A DNA stretch of 64,000 nt. It comes from Pseudoalteromonas luteoviolacea S2607. Its GTDB lineage: Bacteria; Pseudomonadota; Gammaproteobacteria; Enterobacterales; Alteromonadaceae. Shown here one piece after another: positions 39,703 to 48,505 of the stretch. A program made the position numbers and the translations under genes. Numbering within the stretch: the first letter of the stretch is position 1; the number at the start of each line of letters is the position of its first letter. The DNA lies in assembly GCF_001625575.1 (NCBI RefSeq), contig NZ_AUXV01000017.1:86877-150876 (forward strand). The letters are read 5' to 3'. The notes under the pieces were generated by a model. That model ran no database searches and was not told the DNA's origin. It saw only the letters and a program-made list of their open reading frames with translations.

Positions 39703-40887
39703 TTAAACTTGGGAAGCTTGTGCGTCGTTCACTTTGCGCAAGTGAGGGCTAATAAACTGACTCAAAATCAGTGAACACGCAGCTAAAGCAGCACCAAAAT
39801 AAAACACCAAAGACTGATCATAAAGCCATACAACACCAAAACTGGCGGGAATGACAACCGCAGCAATATGGTTAATTGTAAAGCTCACACCCGCGGTTGC
39901 GGCAATATCTTCTGGTCTCGCTATTTTTTGAAAATAGGTTTTCAGTGCGATCGCCATGGCGAAAAAGATATGGTCAATCACATACAGTACAGCGGCCAAA
40001 TTTGCTGATTCGACAACGGCATAGCCGACAAATACAGCGATTAACCCCATGTACTCAACCGTCAGTGCTTTTTGTTCCCCTATACGCCCTATCCAACTGC
40101 CGATTTTGGGGGCCAGAAAAATATTTATCACGTGATTCAGCATGTATAACGCAGTAATTTCTGCAACATCGTAGCCAAACTTTTCGACCATTAAGAATCC
40201 GGCAAAAACCATAAATATTTGCCTACGAGCACCAGAGAAAAATACCAACAGATAGTACAAACTGTACTCTTTCCTTAGAATTAACTTCTTACTTTGCGGC
40301 GCCGATTCAATAAATGGAGGGTGAGTAAAGGCCAGAAACAACGTCACCAATAGACCTGCCCCACCGATCAATAAATACATCCATACATAATCACTGTGAA
40401 ACACACTAAAGCCAAGCCAAATTACGGCAAAGGTTACCAATGCCGCCATAGACTTCACCGACAATAATTGACCTAGTTTTTCTGCCGCTTCATCTTTTTT
40501 AAACCATTGTAAACTCAACGATTGATTGATCGTTTCAAAATAATGAAAGCCGATGGACATCAAAACGGTAGTCGCATACAAGCCGTATATCGTTGGGAAT
40601 AAGCCCGTCACAGCCACACCAATAGAGAGCAAACACAGACTAATAACGGCAAATGTTTGCTCTTTGAGAACCAACAAAATAAACACAGCTGTAAATGCAA
40701 GAAAACCAGGGATCTCACGCAAAGACTGCAACATTCCCATATTAGCACCTGTAAAGGCGGCAGCCTCTACAGCAAAGTTGTTTAGCATTGCTGTCCATCC
40801 TGCAAATGCCATAGCCATTACGATGGTGGCCAGTACCAAGAAACTCATTGGGGTCGGCGAAAACTGCCAAAAACGTCGTTTGTTCAT
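39703..40887 (-). CDS. MFS transporter
   Basis: A 394-residue inner-membrane protein with about 12 hydrophobic segments and the 6+6 layout of the major facilitator superfamily, with a charged loop between helices 6 and 7 (THPPFIESAPQSKKLILRKEYSL). Short loop signals such as GRIGEQKAL and HLRKVND are present. Its substrate cannot be told from sequence. It is divergent from an AraC-type cupin regulator 41 bases away, the likely regulator; the pair may be an inducible efflux or uptake unit. Confidence 0.88.
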   Translation of the reverse strand: MNKRRFWQFSPTPMSFLVLATIVMAMAFAGWTAMLNNFAVEAAAFTGANMGMLQSLREIPGFLAFTAVFILLVLKEQTFAVISLCLLSIGVAVTGLFPTIYGLYATTVLMSIGFHYFETINQSLSLQWFKKDEAAEKLGQLLSVKSMAALVTFAVIWLGFSVFHSDYVWMYLLIGGAGLLVTLFLAFTHPPFIESAPQSKKLILRKEYSLYYLLVFFSGARRQIFMVFAGFLMVEKFGYDVAEITALYMLNHVINIFLAPKIGSWIGRIGEQKALTVEYMGLIAVFVGYAVVESANLAAVLYVIDHIFFAMAIALKTYFQKIARPEDIAATAGVSFTINHIAAVVIPASFGVVWLYDQSLVFYFGAALAACSLILSQFISPHLRKVNDAQASQV

Positions 40888-40928
40888 TCACTATCCTAAG
40901 CACATTGAGAGAAAAGCCTGATTAGTAT

Positions 40929-41768
40929 ATGCTCAATTTTTGTTGGCCAAAATTCAAATACATGACAGAAAATTTATCAAAACAGACAAATCAATCTTGG
41001 CAGCATGTGAAGTCTCGCTTTAAGCGTACCTCTTTAGACAGGCCTGTTTTCCCGCGCGCGTCAACGATGCCTGAGTGGGAACATGTAGAAGAGCACAGCC
41101 ACGCTTGGGGGCAACTGACCTATATCAACAATGGCGTGATGACCATTTTTACCCCCCAAGGGACGTTTGTGATCCCACCCCAACAAGCACTTTGGATCCC
41201 GCCTAATGTCGCACACGAAACCTACTGCCGATACGGCGGCCACTTTCGCAGTGTCTACATTGATCAAAAGTATGAGTCTCTATTAGGTAGTACCGCCAAA
41301 TCTCTGGTCGTCAGTGACCTGCTCAAGGCGATGATTTTAGAGATATGTACATGGCCAGAAGACTACCCTCTAGATGATAAAACTCAGCGTTTTATAGACG
41401 TGTTCGTTGACAGGCTAGAAATCGCCCCAACCAGCGACTTCTTCATCCCCAGTGCGCAAGACCCCCGTCTGCACCCCATTGTTTCAGAATTGTATGCCAA
41501 CCCTGGCAGCCCACTCACGTTAGAACAGTGGGGCCAACAAGTGGGCGCTTCTAGTCGAACGCTAAATCGACTGTTTCACAAAAATTTTGCAATGGGCTTT
41601 AGTCAATGGAAACAAAAGTTAAGAGCGCTGCGCGCCGTTGAAATGCTTAATGTCGGCCAGTCGCAACAAATCATTGCACAGCAACTTGGTTTTGAGTCAA
41701 GTAGTGCCTTCAATAGCGCCTTTAAAAAGGTATTTGGCGTACCGCCTAAACAGTACTCCAAACTATAA
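40929..41768 (+). CDS. AraC-family regulator with cupin sensor domain
   Basis: A 279-residue transcription factor. Residues ~40-110 form a small beta-barrel cupin (EHVEEHSHAWGQLTYI, VIPPQQALWIPPNVAHETYC) typical of the AraC ligand-binding domain; residues ~180-279 hold two HTH motifs (LTLEQWGQQVGASSRTLNRLFHKNF and QQLGFESSSAFNSAFKKVFGVPPKQY). An in-frame ATG at 40962 could also be the start. It is divergent from the MFS gene, so control of that gene by a small ligand is likely. Confidence 0.9.
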   Translation: MLNFCWPKFKYMTENLSKQTNQSWQHVKSRFKRTSLDRPVFPRASTMPEWEHVEEHSHAWGQLTYINNGVMTIFTPQGTFVIPPQQALWIPPNVAHETYCRYGGHFRSVYIDQKYESLLGSTAKSLVVSDLLKAMILEICTWPEDYPLDDKTQRFIDVFVDRLEIAPTSDFFIPSAQDPRLHPIVSELYANPGSPLTLEQWGQQVGASSRTLNRLFHKNFAMGFSQWKQKLRALRAVEMLNVGQSQQIIAQQLGFESSSAFNSAFKKVFGVPPKQYSKL

Positions 41769-41779
41769 TGGTGACCGAT

Positions 41780-42982
41780 TTACCAGTGTAATACAGTGCG
41801 CAACGTCATCACATTTTGCCAATTTGCTATAACACCAGGTTCATCGCTATTGACGACCCCATCGTGCCACTGCGCCGCGACCGTGGTATGCAAGTTTTCT
41901 GACCAGTCATATTTTACGTAGCATTCAACCATACGCGTCACAGCCGTTTGGCCACCTGACGACTTATTCCCTATAAAACTCGCCCCAGCGGCAAGCGTGA
42001 ATGCTTGGTGTGTGTACTGCCCTGAAAGGCTCGCGAAATGGGTCTTATCCAACGCCTCATCATCCTGCGCGTGTTGATAACTGCGACTGTGACCCAAGCG
42101 GCTATGCAGCTGAATATCACCGATTTCTTTGTGAAACGCACTGTATACCCCATGCCGCTTTGTATCACTGTTGTGCCAACTCCCAAAGGTCAAGGCCGTG
42201 TTATTCGCGAGCTGCCTCTGCCCTTCAAGGGTGGTAAATACGCCATCTGAGCCATCTATTTGGCTAAATGTCTCTGCGTAGTTTCCCTGATTGCCGGCCA
42301 GCCCTTTGGCGCTCGACAATAACAAACGCCACCGCCACGTTTCGTCTGAAATCACCCCTTGGTAACGCAGTGCAGGCGCATAATCAGGAAAGTCGATGCT
42401 GGGATTATTTACAAATCCAGCCGTCATAAATTGCCCAACTTCATCGTTGGCCACATCATTGGTGTCGACAAGCATGCTCACTTCAGCAAGGCCCAGCAGA
42501 ACCTGTTGCTCACTGTTGGGTAGTGTGTATTGCCAGTATAAAGACGATAATTGAGTGCGACTGGTTCCGCGGCCATCTTCTGTTGTTGCGGCATCTTCAT
42601 TGGTATTGCCAAACCAAGATGAAACGCCCCCCTCACTCGGGTTTCGACTGTACTCAAGCCACATAAACCAAGTATGCGCGTCACGTGTTATGGTACTTTC
42701 AAAGTCAATGGAATAAAGCCGTTCTCGCTCCACATCCAAGGGACTTCCTTCTAACGAGACACTATGCGCACTCGGCGCAAATTGGTCGCTTAACAATACT
42801 GAACCGCTAGACTCATAGTTTAATGGGCTACTACTCGCAGCAGCATGTACCGCGTAAAGGTTTATTCCGATCGCCATCAACCACATGCTGACTTTAGCTG
42901 TTTTCCAATGCACTTTACTTCTCACTATTTTGTTTTGTGATAAAGAAAAGTTACCAATTTGAAAGCTCAAGAACTGAGCCAA
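41780..42982 (-). CDS. Porin-like outer membrane protein, start uncertain
   Basis: Up to 400 residues. A hydrophobic signal (VSMWLMAIGINLYAVHAAAS) begins about 33 residues in; upstream of it only a TTG at 42982 opens the frame, so a later start such as GTG near codon 20-24 or the ATG at 42886 is probable. The mature part has repeated short strands with Trp and Tyr and ends FTLRTVLHW-like (MTLRTVLHW), consistent with a carbohydrate-selective (OprB-like) barrel. It converges with the AraC gene. Confidence 0.72.
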   Translation of the reverse strand: MAQFLSFQIGNFSLSQNKIVRSKVHWKTAKVSMWLMAIGINLYAVHAAASSSPLNYESSGSVLLSDQFAPSAHSVSLEGSPLDVERERLYSIDFESTITRDAHTWFMWLEYSRNPSEGGVSSWFGNTNEDAATTEDGRGTSRTQLSSLYWQYTLPNSEQQVLLGLAEVSMLVDTNDVANDEVGQFMTAGFVNNPSIDFPDYAPALRYQGVISDETWRWRLLLSSAKGLAGNQGNYAETFSQIDGSDGVFTTLEGQRQLANNTALTFGSWHNSDTKRHGVYSAFHKEIGDIQLHSRLGHSRSYQHAQDDEALDKTHFASLSGQYTHQAFTLAAGASFIGNKSSGGQTAVTRMVECYVKYDWSENLHTTVAAQWHDGVVNSDEPGVIANWQNVMTLRTVLHW

Positions 42983-43144
42983 ATCGATGTAATATCAAGG
43001 GAAACACAGTCAGATTTAAACGTTTTGTGTATCAAAGGTGGTGTTATAGGTAGTCTTCGCTGATGATAAAGCCACGTTGTTGATGCAACCTTGATAGCTG
43101 TGCAAGCAACTGTGGCTTTCCTACTTAATTTACGGACTGTGGCG

Positions 43145-44122
43145 CTATAGTTGTCGCGTCAGAGTTAGATGTGCGACGACTTCAGCATCACTGGTTGGTT
43201 TCATGCTGGCATGCAATAGCCAATGGGCATCTCCGTGTTCAAAAGACCAAGTCAGTGCCCCCCTGTCTCCAGCCAGCTTCCAGCCAGCGGCCGCCATCTG
43301 CTGCGCCAGCCATGCTGACAAATCAACGATTTCAAGCACCCCGATATCAAACCTATAGCCCTGATACCACACCCTTTCATCACCGTAATGAAATGTGCGA
43401 GAAAGCAATGATATCCCGCTGGGCAAATCACCAAAGTCTGGTAATACTTGATCTGCCATTTTACCGCGAATATAGCCACCACCAGGCATCCACTGATACT
43501 CTATTTTTGCAGCCACTGAGTGGGCTACTCGCTCACCCTTCACCTTTGCAACCAGCGATAGCGCCCCATCAATTCCCGAGGAGAGACCAGCCGTAGTGAG
43601 TACCTTGCCATTATCGGTCAGCTTTCTATCTCGTATCAAGTTCACCTGTGGATACTGACGCTCAAAGCTGGCAAAGGCTTTTTCTATTGTTGTGGCATTT
43701 AACCCATCGAGTAAACCCGTGTTCGCGAGAATAAATGCACCATTGCAAACAGACATCACATACTGGGCTGCTTCACTTTGTTCCAAAATCCAGTTTTTAA
43801 TCGCCACATCTTTTAGTAAATGCCCATTAACGTTCCCGCCGGGGATCAACAGTGCATCTAACTGCAAATCTTTAGAAAAAGCGCGATCTGGCACGACCTT
43901 CAACCCCATTGCCGTATTAATTTCGCGGCCATCTTTACTCACCGTGGTAATACGGAACCCAGCTTGTCCAAAAACTTCTATCGGCCCCACAAAATCAATG
44001 GCTTGTGCTCCTTCAAATAACATCACCCCAACGTGAAAAGCATTTTCATCATTTGAATGCGCCTTAGCCTGTAAACAACTTAAACACAGCAACCATATCG
44101 CTAATATTTTTTTCATTATCAT
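43145..44122 (-). CDS. Exported DJ-1/PfpI-family protein
   Basis: A 325-residue protein with a signal peptide (KKILAIWLLCLSCLQAKAHS), unusual for this mostly cytoplasmic superfamily. The DJ-1/PfpI domain has the nucleophile elbow SVCNGAFILAN with Cys126, preceded by LLIPGG (oxyanion side) and followed by TTAGLSSGIDGALSLVA, the same segment seen in GlxA-type regulators. The last ~100 residues lack an HTH and form a separate beta-rich region. Its ATG overlaps the end of the upstream GlxA-type regulator by four bases, so the two are co-expressed. Substrate unknown. Confidence 0.82.
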   Translation of the reverse strand: MIMKKILAIWLLCLSCLQAKAHSNDENAFHVGVMLFEGAQAIDFVGPIEVFGQAGFRITTVSKDGREINTAMGLKVVPDRAFSKDLQLDALLIPGGNVNGHLLKDVAIKNWILEQSEAAQYVMSVCNGAFILANTGLLDGLNATTIEKAFASFERQYPQVNLIRDRKLTDNGKVLTTAGLSSGIDGALSLVAKVKGERVAHSVAAKIEYQWMPGGGYIRGKMADQVLPDFGDLPSGISLLSRTFHYGDERVWYQGYRFDIGVLEIVDLSAWLAQQMAAAGWKLAGDRGALTWSFEHGDAHWLLHASMKPTSDAEVVAHLTLTRQL

Positions 44123-45081
44123 ATTTCCAAAGTAAAGTTTTCGCGAAATTGCGTGGGAGTTACCCCATACTCTTGGCTGAACTTTCGGGTCAATAAGGGA
44201 GGGGTTCCAAATCCGGTCAAAACGCTTATCTGAGCTACCGATAACTCTGAATTACACAGTAAGTTTTTGGCTTTCTCTAGCCTCAACAACAATACAAAAC
44301 GCATCGGAGCAAGACCGACTTTATCTTTGAACACGCGCCTGAAATGCCTGGGACTCAAAGCCGCCTGCTCAGCCAAAAGCTCCAGTGATAGCGGCTTATC
44401 AATATTACTTTGGATAAACTCGATGGAATCTTGAAAACGGTGCGACAATGTTTGCTGTGCTGAGAGTAAACTGGAATACTGCCGTTGATCGCCACTTCGC
44501 CTGACATACATCACCATGTATTGTGCTACTTTCTGGGCCAAGGCCATGCTATGGTCCTGAGCAACCAAGCTAAGCGCAAGGTCTATCCCTGCGGTAAGCC
44601 CTCCTGAAGAAAATACTTCCTCACTTTGGACAAACAACTTCTGAGATTCAACAATAACGTTTGGGAATTGGGCTGCCAGTTTGTCAGCAAAATCCCAGTG
44701 AGTTGATAGCTTAAGTGTGCGCTCAGGCCACATAGCCGCAACGATAAACGCCCCAGTGCAAATACTGACAATACGTTGACAACTTCCAGCTAACTGCCGC
44801 AATTGCGCCAAATGTTGTGCATTATTGATAACAGATTGACACCCTCGTCCACCCACAATAACCAGCGTGTGCAACCCCCTACAGTTGGCTACGTTATCAT
44901 CAGCCAAGGTTTGCAGCCCACTTTCTGAACGTACTGGTAACGTCTCGTTTGTCAGCGTCACCAACTCATAGCCCACCTTTGGCGCCAACAAATCGTTGGC
45001 AACTGCAAACGCATCTAATGGCCCAGCAAGATCAACTGTTTGAAATTCATCATAGATATAAAAACCCACCTTATGTGACAT
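44119..45081 (-). CDS. GlxA-family transcriptional regulator (DJ-1 domain plus AraC HTH)
   Basis: A 320-residue regulator. Residues ~1-190 are a DJ-1/PfpI-like sensor with SICTGAFIVA (Cys108 at the elbow) and SGGLTAGIDLALSLV; residues ~215-315 form the AraC HTH pair (LSLELLAEQAALSPRHFRRVFKDK, LTGFGTPPLLTRKFSQEYGVTP). ATG with GGAGGTAC at ideal spacing. It is upstream of an exported DJ-1 protein of matching architecture; co-transcription suggests one senses or removes what the other responds to. Confidence 0.9.
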   Translation of the reverse strand: MSHKVGFYIYDEFQTVDLAGPLDAFAVANDLLAPKVGYELVTLTNETLPVRSESGLQTLADDNVANCRGLHTLVIVGGRGCQSVINNAQHLAQLRQLAGSCQRIVSICTGAFIVAAMWPERTLKLSTHWDFADKLAAQFPNVIVESQKLFVQSEEVFSSGGLTAGIDLALSLVAQDHSMALAQKVAQYMVMYVRRSGDQRQYSSLLSAQQTLSHRFQDSIEFIQSNIDKPLSLELLAEQAALSPRHFRRVFKDKVGLAPMRFVLLLRLEKAKNLLCNSELSVAQISVLTGFGTPPLLTRKFSQEYGVTPTQFRENFTLEI

Positions 45082-45569
45082 AAAGTACCTCCTTTAAGTT
45101 AGAGCATATCCTAGTGCCAGCATGTCCTTAAGGACTTAGACTTATCTAAAAAGGACATCTTTTGTTGTGAGTTTAGTGTTGATTGCGGGAACGGTATAGA
45201 TGTTTTACTTCGCGCGCTTAGATAAACAACCTTCTAAATATGAAATAACTAATTAAATCTGTTCAATAACAAGGTTATAAATGCCCATAACCCTATCTCA
45301 AAAACCCTCACATAATTGCCATATACAAAACAATCAAACCCTTTGAAGATGATAAAAAAACCGCTTAAACACGCATTTCTCTATTAAAAATATTTCCTAA
45401 CCACAGTGTCACACCCACCCAATATTATTTTTATTTTTGCATTACTCAGGAATGACTTTAAAAACAGTATGTAAAAAACTAGCTTATTTGACCTGCAATA
45501 CCTTGCTGGCAAGTGTTTAAAAAACAGGCTAGTTTGTTTCTTTAATAAATACAAAGAAGGAACGCCCCT
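45082..45569. other. 488-bp intergenic region
   Basis: An AT-rich space between divergent genes, expected to hold promoters for the GlxA-type regulator and the esterase-like gene. No clear operator, hairpin or small gene was seen. A minus-strand frame at 45384-45593 has no ribosome binding site and no protein-like composition. Confidence 0.5.
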
Positions 45570-46928
45570 ATGTACCACGACCAGTCCAGGCATACATTGA
45601 CACTTGCTAAAGTCATCACTTTTTGTTTCGCGACTTTCATTACAGGGTGTGGCTCTGGCAGCTCAAGTCCTTCGACATCCCAAATGCCCGACCCTGCCCA
45701 ACCAGATACAGGAAACAACGCGAACTATGTCTCTTTTATTAGAGACAATCATGTGTCTATCGCAAGCTTGACCGATACCGAGGATTTTAACGACCTCGGA
45801 TCACTCGATACTTATTTCAGTGGGCCGAGATTAATTCAATTAGGGGAAAGCAGTCATGGCTCAAAACAGATGAATCAAATAAAGAATCGCCTGACTCAAT
45901 ATTTACATCAGTATCACGGCTTTAATACCATTGCGTTTGAAAGCTCTACATTTGCTTGCACCAACGCCCTCAATAGCAGGCCAGATATCTCTGGTAGAGA
46001 ACTTATGGGCGCGTGTATTTTTGGCATCTGGATGACTGAATCTGTGCTTGATTTATTTGACTATATTGTTGCATCACAGAATACTGAGCGCCCCCTAAAG
46101 TTAGCAGGTTTTGATGTCCAACGCTCAGGTAGTTTTGATGGCACACATCACTACCAAGCTTTTTTTTCTGAAGCCCTTATCAGACAGCCACTCCAATTCG
46201 AACTTGACTTAGAGGCACTGTTAACCACCATAGCAACGCTCAGCGAACGAGATAGAAACTGCTTTAGGGACTATAGCCAGTCGGGCTGCGACTACATTGG
46301 CCAGCAATTACCTGATATAAAAGCGGCGCTTGATAAACTCGTGGATCACTTTGCAAATCAGGTCACCCCTGAACCAATGACCCTGCTCGTTGCCCGTTCA
46401 ATGCGCCGCATGATGGATATGATAGAAGCCAGTTACGAGAGTGGAATAAGTGCCGGTATTCGTGCAAGAGATCGCGGTATGGCTGACAACTTTATTGATT
46501 TGGCAGACTCTGTATTAAGCAGCGACAAAATCATTATTTGGGCACATAACTTCCACATTGCAGAACATTACCCCAGCGATACAACACCACAAAAACATAT
46601 GGGCGCGCACCTTGCTGATCATTACGGCGAAGATCTCTACACGGTCGCACTCTACATGCTGTCAGGTGAGCATGCATCGAACTCCAGACAACGTATAGGC
46701 GTTACCCCACATGCACCTAATTCACTTGAGTCATTGGCTGATGAGGCCACCGATTCGATCGCGTTTTTACCTCTGAATAAGCAAGATCAAGCTGGCACAG
46801 CTGATGACTGGCTTTTCACTGAAACAATCGCCAAAGAATGGGGCACGAGAGAGAAGAAGGTGGTGTTAGCAAATGTGTATGACGCCATCATATTGCTACC
46901 GACTTCAAATATGCCCGACTATTTGTAG
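45570..46928 (+). CDS. Erythromycin esterase-family lipoprotein
   Basis: A 452-residue lipoprotein: lipobox FITGC with Cys at about 27, then a Ser/Pro/Asp linker. The main part follows the erythromycin esterase family: LIQLGESSHGSKQMNQIKN (the GESSHG with catalytic-type His), TIAFESS, LAGFDVQ, and IIWAHNFHIAEHYPSDT with a second conserved His. EreA-type enzymes open macrolide lactones, but many chromosomal relatives have other substrates, so resistance should not be assumed. An AAGAAGGAA site precedes the ATG. It stands alone between spacers, with no resistance genes nearby. Confidence 0.85.
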   Translation: MYHDQSRHTLTLAKVITFCFATFITGCGSGSSSPSTSQMPDPAQPDTGNNANYVSFIRDNHVSIASLTDTEDFNDLGSLDTYFSGPRLIQLGESSHGSKQMNQIKNRLTQYLHQYHGFNTIAFESSTFACTNALNSRPDISGRELMGACIFGIWMTESVLDLFDYIVASQNTERPLKLAGFDVQRSGSFDGTHHYQAFFSEALIRQPLQFELDLEALLTTIATLSERDRNCFRDYSQSGCDYIGQQLPDIKAALDKLVDHFANQVTPEPMTLLVARSMRRMMDMIEASYESGISAGIRARDRGMADNFIDLADSVLSSDKIIIWAHNFHIAEHYPSDTTPQKHMGAHLADHYGEDLYTVALYMLSGEHASNSRQRIGVTPHAPNSLESLADEATDSIAFLPLNKQDQAGTADDWLFTETIAKEWGTREKKVVLANVYDAIILLPTSNMPDYL

Positions 46929-46972
46929 CCACAATTTAAAAGCACAAAAAGTAAACAAGATTTTACAAGGAA

Positions 46973-47006
46973 CTTAGGGTGCTACCCTAAGCGGCCTATC
47001 AAGGCC
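46973..47006 (+). repeat. Pair of short hairpins after the esterase-like gene
   Basis: CTTAGGGT-GCT-ACCCTAAG (46973-46991) is followed at once by GGCCT-ATCA-AGGCC (46993-47006). Neither is followed by a clear T-run. They may act together as a weak terminator or mRNA end-protector. Confidence 0.5.
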
Positions 47007-47134
47007 AATATTATCAATTGGTTAAAAAAATAACACTGGAACGATTGAAATCATTTCAATTACATTTTTTACACATTTAGCAACATTTGATTGTATCTTT
47101 AGGTTTTCTAACAAGTGAACATAAAAGGTACAAC

Positions 47135-48451
47135 ATGAAAGGAACTACACACTCTCTAAAAGGCGTCATGCGACACACACTGCTGGCCACAAGTATTGCG
47201 GCCAGTGCATCCGTGATGGCAATTGGAGACTTAGACACTGCAATTGTCGGTGGTAACCCAGCGAATACTGCCGACTGGCCATTTTACACACAAATTTTGA
47301 GTGCGAATGGCACCACGGCTTTTTGTGGCGGTAGTTACATTGGTGATGGTTATGTCTTAACAGCGGCACACTGTGTCCGTAACAAAACGGCACAATCTTT
47401 AAACGTTAAAGTCGCCGGGTTTATCCTAGCGGGTAACGACGGTGACCGAATTAGCGTTGAACAGGTCCATTCTCATCCACAATATAACAACCAAACATTA
47501 CATAATGACGTTGCAGTTTTAAAACTGTCTCGGCTACCTAACGTTGGCTCAAGCGTCACTCTAGCCCAGTCTTCAATCGATTATTACGCCCGTGAAGGTG
47601 ACATGTTGTCAGTTGCAGGGTTAGGTAGATTACAAGAAGGTGGCGTGCGTCCAACCAACCTGTATGAAGTAGATGTACCTCTAGTTTCTGATGCTGTATG
47701 TCGTCAGTCGGGAGGTCATTATAGCAATGTCGGGGCTAGCGAGTTTTGTGCAGGTTACCCACAGGGCCAGAAAGACTCTTGTAGTGGTGACAGTGGCGGC
47801 CCTATCGTGATCCAATCTGGCGGGCAGACCGTGCAGCTTGGGGTAGTAAGCTGGGGGATTGGCTGTGCAAGGCCTGACAAATATGGTGTATACGCTGATG
47901 TCGCGGCGCTAGGCCAGTGGATTGCGTCGGTAAAAGACGGTTCTGTACCTGTAAGTGTTGGTTATCAAGAGCAGCAAACTTTAGCAGACTTCGTAATCGG
48001 TGATAGAGTGAAGCACACCTTTACGGTCACCAATACTGGCAGCCCTACATTTACGTTTAACCAACTTAATTTAGCCACCGTAGGTGTTGCAGAAGGGCTC
48101 GTCACAACTGCTGATACATGCTCTGCAAGTACGTTGACACAAAACAAGAGCTGTAAAGTAAGCGTTGAATTTAGTGCCGCAACCACAGGTATTGCTCAGG
48201 TAAGTATGACCTTCAAGGTCGATGGCAGTAACACCACTTATGTGGCACGCGTATTTGCTACCGCTACCGATGGCTCCAATGTTTGTACAGGTACATGGAA
48301 CAAAGATACTGTATACACACGCCCAGATCGCGTGACATACCGTGGAACAGAGTATGAAGCGAAGTATTGGACACGTGGTGACGTGCCAAGTGAGTCAGGA
48401 CTTTATGGCCCTTGGAAAGTAGTTGGTGCAGATCCAACTTGTACAAAATAG
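47135..48451 (+). CDS. Secreted trypsin-like serine protease with C-terminal CBM5/12
   Basis: ATG at 47135 (AAAAGGT upstream) opens a 438-residue protein with a signal peptide (LLATSIAASASVMA). An IVGG-like activation site (AIVGGNPANTADWPF) precedes an S1 peptidase domain with a complete triad: His79 (LTAAHC), Asp125 (NDVAVLKL) and Ser220 (GDSGGP). A middle beta-sandwich (about 275-380) and a C-terminal CBM5/12 chitin-binding domain (about 390-438; VTYRGTEYEAKYWTRGDVP, GPWKVV) follow. The primary-specificity region suggests trypsin-type cleavage. The chitin-binding module, shared with the convergent chitinase, points to degradation of chitin-protein composites such as crustacean cuticle. Confidence 0.92.
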   Translation: MKGTTHSLKGVMRHTLLATSIAASASVMAIGDLDTAIVGGNPANTADWPFYTQILSANGTTAFCGGSYIGDGYVLTAAHCVRNKTAQSLNVKVAGFILAGNDGDRISVEQVHSHPQYNNQTLHNDVAVLKLSRLPNVGSSVTLAQSSIDYYAREGDMLSVAGLGRLQEGGVRPTNLYEVDVPLVSDAVCRQSGGHYSNVGASEFCAGYPQGQKDSCSGDSGGPIVIQSGGQTVQLGVVSWGIGCARPDKYGVYADVAALGQWIASVKDGSVPVSVGYQEQQTLADFVIGDRVKHTFTVTNTGSPTFTFNQLNLATVGVAEGLVTTADTCSASTLTQNKSCKVSVEFSAATTGIAQVSMTFKVDGSNTTYVARVFATATDGSNVCTGTWNKDTVYTRPDRVTYRGTEYEAKYWTRGDVPSESGLYGPWKVVGADPTCTK

Positions 48452-48466
48452 TTTTCTAATCTGATC

Positions 48467-48496
48467 AAAATGGCCGCTTACTTCAGCGGCCATTTT
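48467..48496. terminator. Bidirectional terminator between protease and chitinase
   Basis: AAAATGGCCGCT/AGCGGCCATTTT, a perfect 12-bp stem with a 6-nt loop in the 54 bases between convergent stops; the A/T flanks serve both strands. Confidence 0.9.
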
Positions 48497-48505
48497 ACGT
48501 TGCTC

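Noticed and set aside
45384..45593. 69-codon minus-strand frame in the 488-bp spacer
   Set aside because: No ribosome binding site, implausible composition, and it runs into the esterase-like gene's start region on the opposite strand.
45570..46928. Macrolide-resistance gene
   Set aside because: Family membership is not enough; it is a chromosomal lipoprotein with no mobile or resistance genes nearby.
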